Of a stretch of DNA of 64,000 nt, positions 9,042 to 16,410 are shown piece after piece. The translations under genes and the position numbers were made by a program. Under the pieces are notes generated by a model that was not told the DNA's origin, made no database searches, and was given only the letters and a program-made list of their open reading frames with translations. The DNA is from Maribacter algicola (GTDB lineage: Bacteria > Bacteroidota > Bacteroidia > Flavobacteriales > Flavobacteriaceae): NCBI RefSeq assembly GCF_003933245.1, contig NZ_QUSX01000001.1:1612001-1676000 (forward strand), written 5' to 3'. Numbering within the stretch: the stretch's first letter is position 1; each line of letters starts with the position of its first letter.

Positions 9042-9806
9042 ATGAAGATAGTTTCCTACAATGTAAACGGAATTAGGGCAGCCTTGCGAAAGGATTTTTT
9101 ACCGTGGTTGAACGCCGTAGATCCAGATGTGGTTTGTCTACAGGAAATTAAGGCAAACAAAGAGCAGTTGGATTTATCGCTTTTTGAAGCGGCCGGATAC
9201 CCCTATCATTATTGGTTCAGTGCCCAAAAAAAAGGCTATAGCGGAGTTGCCATCCTTTCCAAACAAAAACCGGATGAAGTGGTCTATGGTACGGGTATAG
9301 ACTATATGGACTTTGAAGGCCGAAATATGACCGCCCATTTTGGGGATGTTGCCGTAATGAGCATGTACCTGCCATCGGGTACCAATCTGGCCCGTTTGGA
9401 ACACAAGCTTACCTATATGGCCGATTTTCAAAGGTTTGCGGACGAGTTTCGGAAAAAGCATCCCAACTTCATTGTTTTGGGCGACTATAACATTTGCCAT
9501 AAGGCCATCGATATCCACAATCCTGTGGGCCTGCAGAACGTGTCGGGTTTCTTGCCGGTAGAACGGGAATGGATTGGCAATTTTATCAAGAGCGGTTTTA
9601 CGGACAGTTTTAGACATTTCAATCAGGAACCTGAGAATTATACCTGGTGGAGCTACAGGGCCAATGCCCGAAACAATAATAAGGGTTGGCGTTTGGACTA
9701 TGGAATGGTCTCGGAACCCTTGAGGGATAAACTTAAACGCTCCGTTATTTTGTCCGAAGCCAAACACAGCGATCATTGCCCCATTTTACTGGAACTTAAC
9801 GTTTGA
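9042..9806 (+). CDS. xth: Exodeoxyribonuclease III
   Basis: A 254-residue AP endonuclease / 3'-5' exonuclease acting in base-excision repair. Catalytic motifs are all present: MKIVSYNVNGIRAALRK at the N-terminus (Asn), LQEIKA (metal-binding Glu), GDYNICHKAID (Asp, Asn) and the terminal SDHCP (Asp-His). An upstream in-frame GTG at 8982 would add 20 residues with no family counterpart; the ATG at 9042 places the conserved motif exactly at the N-terminus and is preferred. A TATTTTTG box sits at 9017-9024. Confidence 0.95.
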   Translation: MKIVSYNVNGIRAALRKDFLPWLNAVDPDVVCLQEIKANKEQLDLSLFEAAGYPYHYWFSAQKKGYSGVAILSKQKPDEVVYGTGIDYMDFEGRNMTAHFGDVAVMSMYLPSGTNLARLEHKLTYMADFQRFADEFRKKHPNFIVLGDYNICHKAIDIHNPVGLQNVSGFLPVEREWIGNFIKSGFTDSFRHFNQEPENYTWWSYRANARNNNKGWRLDYGMVSEPLRDKLKRSVILSEAKHSDHCPILLELNV

Positions 9807-9883
9807 TTTAAACAACTTCAAAGTGAGAACCGTTCCTATTTTGTAATTTTAGGATTTTTAATCGATAACCTACCTTATCCAAC

Positions 9884-10924
9884 ATGAAATACACCCACCT
9901 TCCCCACACCGATATTGAAGTAAGTAAAATCTGTTTAGGAACGATGACCTGGGGGAACCAGAATACCGAAGAAGAGGGGCACGAGCAAATGGATTATGCC
10001 CTTGATCAAGGAATCAATTTTTTTGATACTGCAGAATTGTACCCCATTCCAGCCCATCCGGACAGACACTCCCTGACCGAAAAAATAATCGGCACCTGGT
10101 TTAAGAAAAATGGCAACAGGGATAAGGTCGTTTTGGCCAGTAAGATTGCCGGAAAGGCGGATTTCACTAAATTCATCCGTACAACCGGATTTACCCGTGC
10201 ATCCATAATCGAAGCCTTGGAAGCGAGTTTAAAGCGCTTACAAACGGATTACATAGACCTATACCAATTGCATTGGCCAGAGCGCAATACCAACTATTTT
10301 GGGCAGCGAGGGTACCAACATCAGGTTACGGATTATTGGGAGGACAACATCCACCAAGTTTTGGAAACCTTACGGGATTTGATGCGCGAGGGAAAAATAC
10401 GCCATGTGGGCATTTCCAACGAAACACCCTGGGGCACCATGCGTTTTTTGGAAGAAAGCAAGGTACATGCCTCATTACCTAGAATGATTACCATTCAAAA
10501 TCCCTATAGTTTGCTTAACCGTTTGTTCGAAGTTGGCTTGGCCGAAATTTCCATGCGGGAGAACATTGGCCTACTGTCTTATTCCCCATTGGGCTTTGGG
10601 GTGCTGAGTGGAAAGTATCTAGGCGATAGGTTGCCGGAAGGCTCCCGTATCGCCTTGTTTCCCAACTACAAAAGATACAGCTCAGAAACTGCCGTAAAAG
10701 CTACCCAGAAATATTATGAACTGGCACAGGAACACAATATTTCCTTGGCCCAAATGGCTCTGGCCTATGTGAACTCCAGACCTTTCCTCACCAGTAATAT
10801 CATTGGCGCCACCAGTATGAAACAGTTGAAGGAAAATATTGGAAGCGTTGACATTACCCTGACTTCAGAAATTTTGGAGGGCATCGAAAAAATTCACAAC
10901 GAACACCCTAATCCTGCTCCTTGA
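9884..10924 (+). CDS. Aldo/keto reductase, Tas-like
   Basis: A 346-residue NADPH-dependent aldo/keto reductase. The family motifs are MTWGNQN (start), DTAELYP (catalytic Asp and Tyr), KIAGKAD (Lys in VVLASK) and LHWPER (His). The strict 'TDYIDLYQLHWP' pattern and length match the Tas/YajO-type subgroup, which reduces small aldehydes or ketones; the physiological substrate is not predictable. The stop codon overlaps by one base the start of a 36-codon ORF. Confidence 0.92.
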   Translation: MKYTHLPHTDIEVSKICLGTMTWGNQNTEEEGHEQMDYALDQGINFFDTAELYPIPAHPDRHSLTEKIIGTWFKKNGNRDKVVLASKIAGKADFTKFIRTTGFTRASIIEALEASLKRLQTDYIDLYQLHWPERNTNYFGQRGYQHQVTDYWEDNIHQVLETLRDLMREGKIRHVGISNETPWGTMRFLEESKVHASLPRMITIQNPYSLLNRLFEVGLAEISMRENIGLLSYSPLGFGVLSGKYLGDRLPEGSRIALFPNYKRYSSETAVKATQKYYELAQEHNISLAQMALAYVNSRPFLTSNIIGATSMKQLKENIGSVDITLTSEILEGIEKIHNEHPNPAP

Positions 10925-11034
10925 TGATGGATTTATTGGTTTTTTTAAAGGTAGGTTTTTGGCAAGTCGTATTGATCATATTGGTCATCATCATCATTTT
11001 GACGATTTCCAGAATTATGAGGGATAGGAGGTAG
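10924..11034 (+). CDS. 36-residue single-span membrane microprotein
   Basis: An ORF below usual length cut-offs. It starts ATGATG at 10924, overlapping the aldo/keto reductase stop TGA by one base. The predicted product has a short polar head, a hydrophobic helix of about 18 residues (GFWQVVLIILVIIIILTI) and a basic tail (SRIMRDRR), so a type II single-pass membrane protein with the tail in the cytoplasm fits the positive-inside rule. The one-base overlap suggests translational coupling. It resembles the membrane anchor and hinge of TatA-type proteins in layout, but lacks their conserved residues. Expression is not proven. Confidence 0.5.
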   Translation: MMDLLVFLKVGFWQVVLIILVIIIILTISRIMRDRR

Positions 11035-11052
11035 TATTTTTGAAAATAGAAA

Positions 11053-11072
11053 TATAGTAACTTGTTACTATA
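11053..11072. repeat. 9-bp-arm palindrome at the left edge of the cassette patch
   Basis: TATAGTAAC TT GTTACTATA: two 9-bp arms that are exact reverse complements around a TT centre. It lies between the microprotein stop (11034) and the first AACCGTT copy (11076). It could be an operator, a weak terminator (no U-run follows) or a recombination-site arm. Confidence 0.6.
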
Positions 11073-11099
11073 TACAACCGTTGTGCATTATTTAAAAAA

Positions 11100-11711
11100 A
11101 TGAAATCCTTACTTAAATTTATTCTTGTAATTCTCTTTGTCTCATGTTCGGATAAACAAATCTCTTTGGAACAGTATTCTAAATATCCTGTGAAATTTGC
11201 ACGGAAAAAAATCACTCACCCTACCAATGATTTTTCCGTTTTTATTCCCAAAGATTGGAACTGGGAAATCCAAGAGAACGAATATATGGACGAGTTAATT
11301 TTAGGACTCGGTGCCGAGTCAAATCAACATACAAATGGATTCTCCGACATGATTTTAATTGAAAAATTAAAAAGTGATAAAGAGAACGGATTCTTAAAAT
11401 ATGAATATGGAAATTGGCTAAATGGAATGAAAGAAAATCTAGGGGCAAAAGGCATAGTTGAATCAGGATTATCCAACTTTATGAATCAAAATACATATTT
11501 CATTCACTCAAAATATAATAATGAAGATGTTGGACAAGTTGAAACTGTACATTTGTTCATTGAAAGTGGAGAAAAAGGAATTTTTTATATGTTGACTGCA
11601 AGCGCATCACAGAAAAAAGAATTGGACAAGAAAATGGCTAGTTTGGTACAATGTCTAAAAACGTTCGAAAGCTTGAGAGGAAATAAAAACAATGCACAAC
11701 AAAACCTATAA
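11100..11711 (+). CDS. Small lipoprotein of unknown function (cassette gene)
   Basis: A 203-residue protein with a lipoprotein signal peptide and lipobox LFVSC (Cys16). Residues 35-190 look like a PsbP/DUF1795-type fold: 'FSVFIPKDWNWEIQENE' resembles the N-terminal strand of that group, and a central VETVHLFIESGEKGIFYMLTAS stretch the core sheet. This assignment is weak. The gene is noticeably more A/T-rich than the reductase before it and radA after it. Its last eight codons lie inside the right-hand inverted repeat of the cassette, as expected if the gene arrived with its flanks. Confidence 0.75.
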   Translation: MKSLLKFILVILFVSCSDKQISLEQYSKYPVKFARKKITHPTNDFSVFIPKDWNWEIQENEYMDELILGLGAESNQHTNGFSDMILIEKLKSDKENGFLKYEYGNWLNGMKENLGAKGIVESGLSNFMNQNTYFIHSKYNNEDVGQVETVHLFIESGEKGIFYMLTASASQKKELDKKMASLVQCLKTFESLRGNKNNAQQNL

Positions 11712-11891
11712 ACAATGCGGGCTTAGGGCTTAATCCCGGGGTTTGTGTATTTTTATGAAGTCCGCAAAATCTTATGCCCCGATAGCTATCGGGGTAGCTC
11801 TGGACAAGAAAAAATAAATCAAAACAAAAAGATTTCGCTATGTGCGTGGCGGAAAGCAAAAGCCAGTTTGCTCCCGTACTGTTCATAGCTA
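11712..11891. repeat. Structured non-coding cassette tail 1
   Basis: A 180-bp stretch without an ORF. It contains the perfect 18-bp palindrome CCCCGATAGCTATCGGGG (11777-11794) and the stem pairs GCAAAATCTT/AAGATTTCGC and TCCGC/GCGGA, which would form an extended hairpin. No U-run follows, so it is not a standard terminator. The layout (gene, foldable tail, conserved boundary) recalls integron attC sites, but the canonical core GTTRRRY is not matched. Confidence 0.55.
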
Positions 11892-11920
11892 AACCGTTAT
11901 CAACAAGCTGAATCACTCAA

Positions 11921-12358
11921 ATGGAGACAAAAACTGAATTTACTATTGAACCTTGCGAAATGGAAAACGTAAAGAAAATAGTTAACGGAATTAATGAATA
12001 TAATTTGAGTAAAGTTCCAGCAAGTACGGATGTTTGGACGCGTTTGGAATTTGTGGCAAAAGATGAAAATGGAATCGAAATTGGCGGAATATTAGCCGGA
12101 CTTGGATATTGGAATGGCCTTGAAATTAAAATTCTGTGGGTTAAAGAAGAGTACCGAAAAAAAGGAGTTGGAACTAAAATTTTAAAACACACCGAAAAAT
12201 TGGCTATTGAAAAAGGAGCGGAAATTTCAATGCTAGACACGTTTGATTTCCAAGCAGAGGAATTTTACTTAAAAAATGGATATAAACCAATTGGGGAAAT
12301 AAAAGGCTTCCCAAAAGGACATAGGCGAATATATTTCTCGAAACACTTGACGGAATAA
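11921..12358 (+). CDS. GNAT-family N-acetyltransferase (cassette gene)
   Basis: A 145-residue acetyl-CoA-dependent acetyltransferase. The acetyl-CoA-binding motif A is clear: LWVKEEYRKKGVGTKIL (residues about 70-86, R-K-K-G-V-G), preceded by beta-4 and followed by the C-terminal 'FYLKNGYKPIGEIKGFP'. The acceptor is unknown. Like the lipoprotein gene before it, it is A/T-rich relative to the chromosomal neighbours, and it has its own pair of flanking repeats. GNAT genes are typical mobile-cassette cargo. Confidence 0.9.
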   Translation: METKTEFTIEPCEMENVKKIVNGINEYNLSKVPASTDVWTRLEFVAKDENGIEIGGILAGLGYWNGLEIKILWVKEEYRKKGVGTKILKHTEKLAIEKGAEISMLDTFDFQAEEFYLKNGYKPIGEIKGFPKGHRRIYFSKHLTE

Positions 12359-12363
12359 ATAAA

Positions 12364-12512
12364 AGACTGTTGCTAAGCGGTTTATAATAAATTGCGATCG
12401 GAATTTCTACATGGAAATTCCTGCAATCAATTATCTTTAGAGACGGGCGGACATTTTACAGGCTTCGGCTACGCTCAGCCTAAATGAAAAAGTCCGTTTC
12501 TAATCATGCGCA
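12364..12512. repeat. Structured non-coding cassette tail 2 with REP-like hairpin
   Basis: A 149-bp stretch without an ORF, made of two hairpins. First: GGAATTTC (12400-12407) pairs with GAAATTCC (12414-12421), extended by ATTGC (12391) with GCAAT (12423). Second: CGGAC (12448) pairs with GTCCG (12492) and AGGCT (12460) with AGCCT (12477), with the loop carrying CTTCGGCTACGCTCAGC (12463-12479), which matches a sequence in the ketoacyl synthase gene at 38477-38493 (opposite orientation) at 16 of 17 positions. The outer arms AGCGGTTT (12376) and AAACCGTT (12512) are also near-complementary. Confidence 0.6.
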
Positions 12513-12526
12513 AACCGTTCCAATAA

Positions 12527-13888
12527 TCACCCAAACAAACTACGTACCACATCCTCGATTTTGGCTACCAGCTGAACCTTGATTTTGGTATTCTTTAACC
12601 CAATCTTATTGTTTTTGGAAACGTAAATGGTGGTGTAGCCCAATTTTTCGGCTTCCAAAATGCGCTGCTCTACCCGCTGAACGGGCCGTATTTCGCCTGC
12701 CAATCCTACTTCCGCGGCAAAACAAATGCCCTTTTCAATGGGAATGTCCTCGTTACTGGATAAAATAGCGGCAATTACCGCCAAGTCAATCGCGGGATCG
12801 TCTACGGAGATTCCCCCGGTAATGTTCAGGAAGACATCCTTGGCACCCAGTTTAAAGCCTGCCCTTTTTTCCAATACGGCCAAAAGCATGTTCAAGCGTT
12901 TGGCGTTATACCCTGTGGTGGAACGTTGGGGCGTGCCGTAAACTGCCGTACTTACCAAAGCCTGGATTTCTATCAACAAAGGCCGCATACCTTCTACCGT
13001 GGAGGCAATGGCAGTGCCGCTCAACCCTTCATCGTTCTTGGAGACTAAAACCTCGGAGGGGTTGTTCACTTCCCGAAGCCCACTGCCCTGCATTTCATAA
13101 ATGCCCAATTCCGCCGTAGAGCCAAATCGGTTTTTAAGGGAACGAAGGATTCGGTAGACGTAGTTTCGGTCCCCTTCAAACTGTAGGACGGTATCTACCA
13201 TGTGTTCCAAAATTTTGGGTCCCGCAATGGAACCGTCCTTGGTAATATGACCGATCAAAATAACGGGCGTATTGGTTTCCTTGGCAAATTTGATAAGCTC
13301 CGCAGTACATTCCCTAATCTGAGAAATACTCCCCGCGGCGGACTCAATATAATCCGAATGTAAGGTCTGTATGGAATCGATGACCACGATATCGGGTTCC
13401 GTAGCCTCGATTTGTTTAAAAATGTTTTGGGTCTTTGTTTCCGTTAGGATATAACAGGTTTCGCTATTGGGATGGATGCGGTCTGCCCGCATCTTTATCT
13501 GTTTCTGGCTTTCCTCACCGGAAACGTATAAGGTCTTGTAAGGTAGTTTCAACGCAATCTGTAAAAGGAGCGTACTTTTTCCAACTCCGGGTTCACCGCC
13601 CAAAAGGACCAAGGCTCCGGGTACGAGACCACCCCCAAGCACCCTATTGAATTCTAGGTCGAACGTATTGAGCCGCATTTCTTTCTCAACACTTATTTCA
13701 TGCACCAACAAGGGTTTGGAAATACGTTTGGCAGCGGTAGGAGAAGGTTTCCAGCTGGTTTTCTCCTCTTTTTGAACCACTTCCTCAACGACCGTATTCC
13801 ATTCCTTGCAAGCGGAACACTGTCCAACCCATTTGGCATATTGCGTACCGCAATTCTGACAAAAGAAAGCGGTTTTAGTTTTGGCCAT
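12527..13888 (-). CDS. radA: DNA repair protein RadA
   Basis: A 453-residue RadA (Sms) ATPase that helps branch migration of recombination intermediates. Domains in order: the zinc finger CQNCG ... CSAC (residues 10-31), RecA-like core with Walker A GGEPGVGKST (about 97-106) and Walker B IVVIDSIQ, the RadA-specific KNRFGS motif, and a C-terminal Lon-protease-like domain. It is the last gene of the minus-strand series panC to radA. A TACCTTTG box on the minus strand (plus 13911-13918) suggests it also has its own promoter. The stop codon is 8 bases from the cassette patch. Confidence 0.97.
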   Translation of the reverse strand: MAKTKTAFFCQNCGTQYAKWVGQCSACKEWNTVVEEVVQKEEKTSWKPSPTAAKRISKPLLVHEISVEKEMRLNTFDLEFNRVLGGGLVPGALVLLGGEPGVGKSTLLLQIALKLPYKTLYVSGEESQKQIKMRADRIHPNSETCYILTETKTQNIFKQIEATEPDIVVIDSIQTLHSDYIESAAGSISQIRECTAELIKFAKETNTPVILIGHITKDGSIAGPKILEHMVDTVLQFEGDRNYVYRILRSLKNRFGSTAELGIYEMQGSGLREVNNPSEVLVSKNDEGLSGTAIASTVEGMRPLLIEIQALVSTAVYGTPQRSTTGYNAKRLNMLLAVLEKRAGFKLGAKDVFLNITGGISVDDPAIDLAVIAAILSSNEDIPIEKGICFAAEVGLAGEIRPVQRVEQRILEAEKLGYTTIYVSKNNKIGLKNTKIKVQLVAKIEDVVRSLFG

Positions 13889-13944
13889 TCGTAGCGTTTC
13901 TAGTTTACGCCAAAGGTACTAAGAAGTTAAAAAAGGAAAATTCC

Positions 13945-14115
13945 TTATTCCTCTTCCGATCGATTTTTCTTGAATTCCCAGATGGCCATAAAAAAGGAGG
14001 CCCATGCCAAGAATAAGGAAAGTATGCTCAATGCCAATAGTTTATCGCCTTTGAGGCCATAGTAGGTAAAATACACGCCAGCACAGGCGTAGTATTTAAA
14101 GATGCCTTTAAACAT
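13945..14115 (-). CDS. 56-residue membrane protein
   Basis: A short ORF with a clear start and stop between radA and the esterase-like gene. The product begins MFKGIFKYYACAG, has a hydrophobic helix of about 20 residues (LLALSILSLFLAWASFFMAI) and ends in a charged tail (EFKKNRSEEE); the N-terminal segment may form a second short helix. Length and composition fit a small inner-membrane protein. It shares strand with its neighbours and fills the only gap in that gene series. No family was recognised. Confidence 0.65.
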   Translation of the reverse strand: MFKGIFKYYACAGVYFTYYGLKGDKLLALSILSLFLAWASFFMAIWEFKKNRSEEE

Positions 14116-14181
14116 AATTGTAGGTTGTAGGTTAGATTTGGGATCTAAGTTTATATTTGGGTTTGCGGGGTTTGGTGTAGG

Positions 14182-15324
14182 TTAGAAGCCAAAATCCGCT
14201 TTTAATGCGTCCATTTTTTCCAATGCCATTTCTTTAGTTAAAAAATCAATTTCATCCATCTGAAAAGCCTTTTCAAAGGTTTTCAATGCTTTTTTGGGCT
14301 CTCCCATCTGCTCGTAATATTCTCCTTCAAAATAAAAGCCCATCATGGTATCCGGATATTCCTTTTTGCATAATTCCGATAGGGATTTTAGGGATTCATA
14401 ATCCTCTTTCTTTCTTACAGCGGCATAAATGGCCATAATATCGTTAAGCTCCACAGGTTTGCTGAACCCGAACAAATCCACAATACCTTGATATTTATTT
14501 TCTAGATATTTATATACGGGTTCCTCTGAAGTCAAAATTTGGGTTTTATACTCCTTGGGACTTATGGGTTTGAACATGCCAAACACATTATCGAACGCCT
14601 TTCCAATGCCGTAGGTAGCAACGGAAATATGGTCCGCTTTATCGTATTTATCGAAAAAATAATGTAGGGTTTCCTTGTTCAGGGCCTTGATTCCGGAATC
14701 CAACGCCATTATTTGAGGGGTGTCATCGGTTTGTTCCCCTTCAACGATCAATTGGTAGAATATCTGTTTGTCAAAAGTGTTCAATCGCATGGGAACCCTA
14801 CTTTCCATTTCCGGGGCCAAGGTTGGGGAAATGCTAACGTAGGCATCAAAAACCGAGTTGTCCTTGAACAACCAGTAATTTTGGAAGTTTGCCGTCATAT
14901 CGTATCCGAAAATCATTTTAAAAGGTGCGGTGCTGTAATTTAAATCTAAGTATGGAATCAGCTCCATCCCGATAAATTCATAGAATTGCTTCCCTTTTTC
15001 AATGGGGAGACCACTTTCAGGATCAAAGGCACAATCTTCCAACCGGATGCCATTCTTACTTTGGTTTACTCCAACAACAATACTTTCTGGCATGCCGTGA
15101 AATTGACTGTAATATTTTGAAGTGGCCACAACCTGATCAAAAAGATAATTGGCATCCAGTACCACGATCAAAGGATATTTTTTGTCCTCGTCCATGTTGG
15201 GAGGGAAGTAATATTGTACATCCCTTCGCTCCTGAAGTTTAAAGGACTCGAATATCTCTTGTGTAGTTTGGGCGCTTCCAAGGCAAACTAATAGAAGGGC
15301 CAAAAGGGTAAGTATATGACGCAT
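14182..15324 (-). CDS. Secreted esterase-like alpha/beta-hydrolase with C-terminal TPR-like region
   Basis: A 380-residue protein with a signal peptide (cleavage near GSAQ) and an alpha/beta-hydrolase domain of the IroE/esterase-D type (YPLIVVLDANYLFDQV, SIVVGVNQ, FDAYVSISPTLAPEM). The nucleophile elbow, normally GHSxGG, reads FGYDMTANF (near base 14900), so Ser is replaced by Asp. The last 70 residues are helical and TPR-like (KALKTFEKAFQMDEIDF). It follows the flippase-like gene by 27 bases on the same strand. It is probably a non-hydrolytic homologue; binding or structural roles are possible. Confidence 0.8.
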   Translation of the reverse strand: MRHILTLLALLLVCLGSAQTTQEIFESFKLQERRDVQYYFPPNMDEDKKYPLIVVLDANYLFDQVVATSKYYSQFHGMPESIVVGVNQSKNGIRLEDCAFDPESGLPIEKGKQFYEFIGMELIPYLDLNYSTAPFKMIFGYDMTANFQNYWLFKDNSVFDAYVSISPTLAPEMESRVPMRLNTFDKQIFYQLIVEGEQTDDTPQIMALDSGIKALNKETLHYFFDKYDKADHISVATYGIGKAFDNVFGMFKPISPKEYKTQILTSEEPVYKYLENKYQGIVDLFGFSKPVELNDIMAIYAAVRKKEDYESLKSLSELCKKEYPDTMMGFYFEGEYYEQMGEPKKALKTFEKAFQMDEIDFLTKEMALEKMDALKADFGF

Positions 15325-15351
15325 AGGTATTAATTAAACAGAAAACGCTTT

Positions 15352-16317
15352 TTACTTGTTTCTGTTCAATAACGGTAATAGGAGAAAAGATATTGCACCA
15401 AATATAATGTTCATTAGGGTTTGGGCGATCCACATGATCCATCCAAAGGCGTCCCCAGATACGGAACTTATACCAAAGAGACCCAAGGCCTTGCTCACCA
15501 ATATGGGGAAAAGGCCCACACCGCCATTGGTAGTAGCCATAGCAAAGGCGCCAAAAACAAAAGCTACCATGATTTCATTTAGGGATAGTTGCGTGGTTTC
15601 TGGAACAGTGAACTTTATAACCCACATCATGCCAATGTAGCAAGCCCAAATCAGGAGTGTATGAAATGCGAATGCCCACTTTTTCTTCATTTTAAATATG
15701 CTGAAAACACCATCCAATAAACCTTTTACAAAGGACTTGATTTTCAATGCTACTGGATTATCTGATTTTTTGATGAACAAAAAGAAAATGAGGGCCGCCG
15801 CCAATCCGGCAATTCCCAAGATGATCAGTCCGCTGGCATTGAATCCACGTTGTTCAAAAAAGGTGATGATAATATCGGTCTGTAAAAAGAGCGTGATTAT
15901 GACCACGATCAACAGCATGATCAAATCAATGACCCTTTCTGTGACTATGGTTCCAAAGCCTTTTTCAAAAGGCACCCCTTCATACGTTGACAAGGCTGTT
16001 GCCCTTAAAATCTCACCAGTTCGCGGTATCCCCAAATTGGCCAGATAGGCCATGAAAATCATTAGAACGTTGTTGATGAGTTTTGGACGGTATCCCAAGG
16101 GTTCCAACAAATAGTTCCATCGAACCGCCCTGGATATATGTCCTATGATACCCAATAACAATGAAATAGAAACCCAGAATGGATCGGCCTCCTTGATATA
16201 AAAAAGGATTTGCTCCCTATTCTCCGGAGAGGTCTTCAAATACCAATACAACACTAAAAACACTCCAATAAGAATGGGAATGACTAATTTTAGGGTCTTT
16301 TTCAAGGATTTGTTCAC
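15352..16317 (-). CDS. Lysylphosphatidylglycerol synthase/flippase-like membrane protein (UPF0104)
   Basis: A 321-residue integral membrane protein with about eight hydrophobic helices. It matches the UPF0104 / LPG_synthase_TM family: GHISRAVRWNYLLEPLGYR near residue 60, NLGIPRTGEILRA near 95, and the C-terminal NGGVGLFPILVSKALGLFG. Members include the flippase half of MprF, and stand-alone forms are thought to move lipids or their precursors across the inner membrane. The substrate here is unknown. It lies in the minus-strand panC-panD-radA series. Confidence 0.88.
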   Translation of the reverse strand: MNKSLKKTLKLVIPILIGVFLVLYWYLKTSPENREQILFYIKEADPFWVSISLLLGIIGHISRAVRWNYLLEPLGYRPKLINNVLMIFMAYLANLGIPRTGEILRATALSTYEGVPFEKGFGTIVTERVIDLIMLLIVVIITLFLQTDIIITFFEQRGFNASGLIILGIAGLAAALIFFLFIKKSDNPVALKIKSFVKGLLDGVFSIFKMKKKWAFAFHTLLIWACYIGMMWVIKFTVPETTQLSLNEIMVAFVFGAFAMATTNGGVGLFPILVSKALGLFGISSVSGDAFGWIMWIAQTLMNIIFGAISFLLLPLLNRNK

Positions 16318-16410
16318 ACTACTGGAATACGTTGCAATTCGCTAAGGTAAGTAAGTATTTTTCAAAAGCATATGGAGCATATAAGCAATCTAATAAAGTA
16401 GAAAGCAAAC

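Larger units (their letters stand above)
11076..11891 (+). mobile_element. Putative gene cassette 1 (lipoprotein gene plus structured tail)
   Basis: The unit begins at AACCGTT (11076-11082) and ends just before the next AACCGTT (11892). GTTGTGCATTATTT (11080-11093) before the gene is matched by AAACAATGCACAAC (11687-11700) at the end of the gene: 13 of 14 bases pair as an inverted repeat. After the gene comes about 180 bp of non-coding DNA that can fold: GCAAAATCTT (11764-11773) pairs with AAGATTTCGC (11829-11838), TCCGC (11761) with GCGGA (11849), and a perfect palindrome sits at 11777-11794. That each unit is mobile is an inference; no recombinase is in the window. Confidence 0.5.
11892..12512 (+). 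mobile_element. Putative gene cassette 2 (GNAT gene plus structured tail)
   Basis: The unit runs from AACCGTT at 11892 to just before AACCGTT at 12513. The region AAACCGTTATCAACAA (11891-11906) is mirrored after the gene by CTGTTGCTAAGCGGTTT (12367-12383): two mismatches and one inserted base over 16 positions. The tail then folds into two hairpins (see the next-but-one entry). The right edge lies 8 bases from the radA stop codon. Cassette identity is inferred from its parallel structure with unit 1. Confidence 0.5.

Noticed and set aside
9174..9776. 200-codon ORF on the minus strand inside exonuclease III
   Set aside because: A shadow of the real gene: no family, and all motifs of the enzyme are on the plus strand.
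11041..12526. Canonical integron with attC sites
   Set aside because: The RYYYAAC/GTTRRRY cores are not matched (GTTGTGC and GTTATCA deviate) and no integrase gene or attI is in the window. Kept as cassette-like only.
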